A DNA stretch of 6,406 nucleotides, from the NCBI GenBank assembly GCA_003649515.1, contig QMSC01000071.1, positions 1-6,406 of the forward strand, read 5' to 3'. The position numbers and the translations under genes were made by a program. Of this stretch, positions 5,485 to 6,406 are shown in pieces. The DNA comes from Thermoprotei archaeon (lineage in GTDB: Archaea; Thermoproteota; Thermoprotei; Thermofilales; B20-G17). Position 1 is the first letter of the stretch, and every line of letters begins with the position of its first letter. The notes below the pieces were generated by a model. That model had not been told where the DNA came from and made no database searches. It saw only the letters and a list, made by a program, of their open reading frames with translations.

Positions 5485-6158
5485 ATAAACGATCTACATT
5501 TGTAGAGAGAATTCTAAATTGGCATAGAAACAATAGAAGGAATTTTCCTTGGAGAGAGACATCAGATCCATTTGCTAAATTAATTGCAGAAATTTTACTT
5601 CAAAAGACCCCAGCAGAACGAGTATTACCTGTTTTTATTAAGTTAAATTCCAAATTTCCTACACCTCACGAACTCTCTAAAGCAGGTCTTTCCGAAGTTG
5701 AGGACTTAGTTGGTGCGCTGGGGCTTAAAAAAAGGGCTATATATTTACTAAAAAGCGCTAAAACGATTGTTGACAAATTTAACGGCAAAGTACCGGATAA
5801 CTTAAATGATCTACTTAAGTTGCCTGGCGTGGGTTTATATACGGCTTCTGCTGTTTTATGCTTCGCTTTTAACAGAGATCTACCCATAGTCGATTCAAAT
5901 ATAGCTCGCATTTTGACGAGGGTATTCGCTCTTAACATTTCATCGAAAAGGCCTCAATTAGATAAGTCTCTGTGGGAGTTTGCAGCAAAGCTAATCCCCA
6001 AGGGGATGGGCCCGAGATTTAACGAAGCGTTAATAGATTTTGCAGCCTTAATATGTAAGTCTAAACCTCGTTGCTTTAAATGTCCATTATTGGACATATG
6101 CGAGTATGCATTAAAGACGAAGAAGCAGAAAAATCCTATTAAAAACAACGAAAAATAG
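5463..6158 (+). CDS. MIG-type T/G-mismatch DNA glycosylase (Nth/MutY superfamily)
   Basis: Predicted to remove thymine from T/G mismatches left when 5-methylcytosine deaminates. The 231 residues show FPWRETSDPF (28-37), EILLQKTPA (43-51), helix-hairpin-helix LPGVGLYTASAV (120-131), catalytic Asp 144 in VDSNIARILTR, and Fe-S cysteines 198, 204, 207 and 213. Tyr 126 stands where EndoIII has its lyase Lys and MutY has Ser; Tyr here is the mark of the methanogen enzyme Mig, and Ala 51 also agrees with Mig. Glu 188 (FNEAL) occupies the position of Mig Leu 187 or a MutY Gln, so base preference may differ. Cysteine spacing is C-X5-C-X2-C-X5-C, one shorter than usual at the first gap. The start overlaps the previous gene by 22 bases. 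A TTG at 5481, behind GGTG (5468-5471) and overlapping the stop as TTGA, is a serious alternative giving 225 residues. It is markedly AT-rich. Confidence 0.88.
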   Translation: MGVAEKLNKRSTFVERILNWHRNNRRNFPWRETSDPFAKLIAEILLQKTPAERVLPVFIKLNSKFPTPHELSKAGLSEVEDLVGALGLKKRAIYLLKSAKTIVDKFNGKVPDNLNDLLKLPGVGLYTASAVLCFAFNRDLPIVDSNIARILTRVFALNISSKRPQLDKSLWEFAAKLIPKGMGPRFNEALIDFAALICKSKPRCFKCPLLDICEYALKTKKQKNPIKNNEK

Positions 6159-6222
6159 TCCATTCAACGTAGTTAAACTAAAATAGATTTATGTTGACAA
6201 CTATAAAAATTAAGTCTAAGAA
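6159..6222. other. AT-rich intergenic spacer at the right edge of the module
   Basis: This 64-base gap is the only clear break between genes in the window and separates the glycosylase from the next gene. No T-run terminator, tRNA or repeat is visible on the + strand. It contains the promoter candidate listed separately and a second TATA-like TATAAAAAT (6202-6210). Confidence 0.6.
6180..6194 (+). promoter_or_regulatory. Candidate BRE/TATA promoter for the last gene
   Basis: AAAATAG (6180-6186) followed by ATTTATGT (6187-6194) places the TATA centre about 32 bases before the GTG at 6223, predicting a transcript starting some 6 bases before that codon. No Shine-Dalgarno site is visible there, in line with a leaderless message. 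The stronger-looking TATAAAAAT at 6202-6210 is only about 17 bases from the GTG and would start transcription inside the gene. Confidence 0.35.
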
Positions 6223-6406
6223 GTGAAGCTTAAGAAAGCGTTTCTTTCATCGGTTCAGAATCACACTTACCTTGAATTTCGGAGCTGGGCTCGTCCAGTA
6301 GTGTTGACTAAGCACGTCTACAACTTGGAGCTTCCTGAGGAGCTTAGGCCATCGGTGTTCACGCACGAACTCGTCCACTTCTCCTGTGCTGAGAGGAGCA
6401 GGACTA
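6223..6406 (+). CDS. N-terminus of a protein, possibly Cas4-like (cut by window end)
   Basis: From the GTG at 6223, the first possible start after an in-frame TAA at 6217-6219, 61 codons remain open to the window end. The protein begins with KLKKAFLSSVQNHTYLEF and reaches VFTHELVHFSCAERSRT. The last part resembles the region just before the catalytic core of archaeal Cas4-like proteins, where a [FV]-x-x-EL element is followed by a cysteine and basic residues; the Cas4-like protein at the left of this window has FVHELCECRRKR there. The catalytic motifs would lie beyond the window, so the family is only suggested. GC content rises again in this gene (clearly so after about 6290), suggesting a return to the kind of sequence seen at the left edge. 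Confidence 0.6.
   Translation, partial: MKLKKAFLSSVQNHTYLEFRSWARPVVLTKHVYNLELPEELRPSVFTHELVHFSCAERSRT

Noticed and set aside
5994..6007. ATCCCC-AA-GGGGAT inverted repeat in the glycosylase gene
   Set aside because: Six-base arms encoding a Pro/Gly segment near the position of a similar segment in Mig; likely incidental.
6080..6097. Stem-loop ATGTCCA-TTAT-TGGACAT near the end of the glycosylase gene
   Set aside because: Lies in the codons of the conserved Fe-S cysteine region, is not followed by a T-run, and is short enough to be chance. TGGACA is shared with the 30-base palindrome arm but in the opposite arrangement.
5463..6158. Calling the last complete gene MutY or endonuclease III
   Set aside because: Tyr at 126 argues against the EndoIII Lys and the MutY Ser, there is no MutY C-terminal domain, and the methyltransferase neighbour favours MIG.
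6202..6210. TATAAAAAT as the promoter of the last gene
   Set aside because: Only about 17 bases before the GTG, so transcription would start inside the coding sequence.

Overview
The window most likely comes from a thermophilic archaeon, probably of the Thermoproteota (crenarchaeal) side. The reasons are a HerA/NurA-type pair, a standalone Cas4-like Fe-S nuclease, frequent GTG starts, GGTG-type Shine-Dalgarno sites, four-base GTGA stop/start overlaps, and a BRE/TATA promoter about 25-30 bases before an ATG that has no ribosome binding site. The species cannot be told from this sequence.

All genes read on the + strand and are tightly packed. At the left edge is the C-terminus of an unidentified protein (1-90). 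It overlaps a Cas4/RecB-like nuclease with a four-cysteine Fe-S signature (87-734). Then come a DNA cytosine-5 methyltransferase (746-1858), a HerA-family pumping ATPase (1919-3394) with its own promoter, a 697-residue protein read here as a large divergent NurA-type nuclease with an N-terminal winged helix (3391-5484), and a MIG-type T/G-mismatch DNA glycosylase (5463-6158). After a 64-base AT-rich spacer, a new gene starts at 6223 and runs off the window; its beginning weakly resembles the N-terminus of Cas4-like nucleases.

My main reading is that genes 2-5 of this series form a methylation-guided DNA defence (restriction-modification-like) module. The methyltransferase marks host DNA with 5-methylcytosine. 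HerA plus the NurA-like nuclease would form the translocating, degrading machine directed at unmarked DNA. The glycosylase would repair the T/G mismatches that 5-methylcytosine produces by deamination, which is fast at high temperature. A methyltransferase paired with a MIG glycosylase is known from a methanogen plasmid. The addition of HerA and a winged-helix NurA-like nuclease in place of a conventional restriction enzyme is the unusual part. Cas4 may be an accessory nuclease or may simply belong to the upstream operon.

Three non-coding signals stand out. A perfect, loopless 30-base palindrome lies inside the herA-like gene (2348-2377). A near-identical 11-base direct repeat flanks the herA-like TATA box (1875-1885 and 1900-1910), with an inverted partner of the first copy. 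GC content falls stepwise along the module and drops sharply near position 590-600 inside the Cas4-like gene. No CRISPR array, tRNA, rRNA or insertion sequence was seen.
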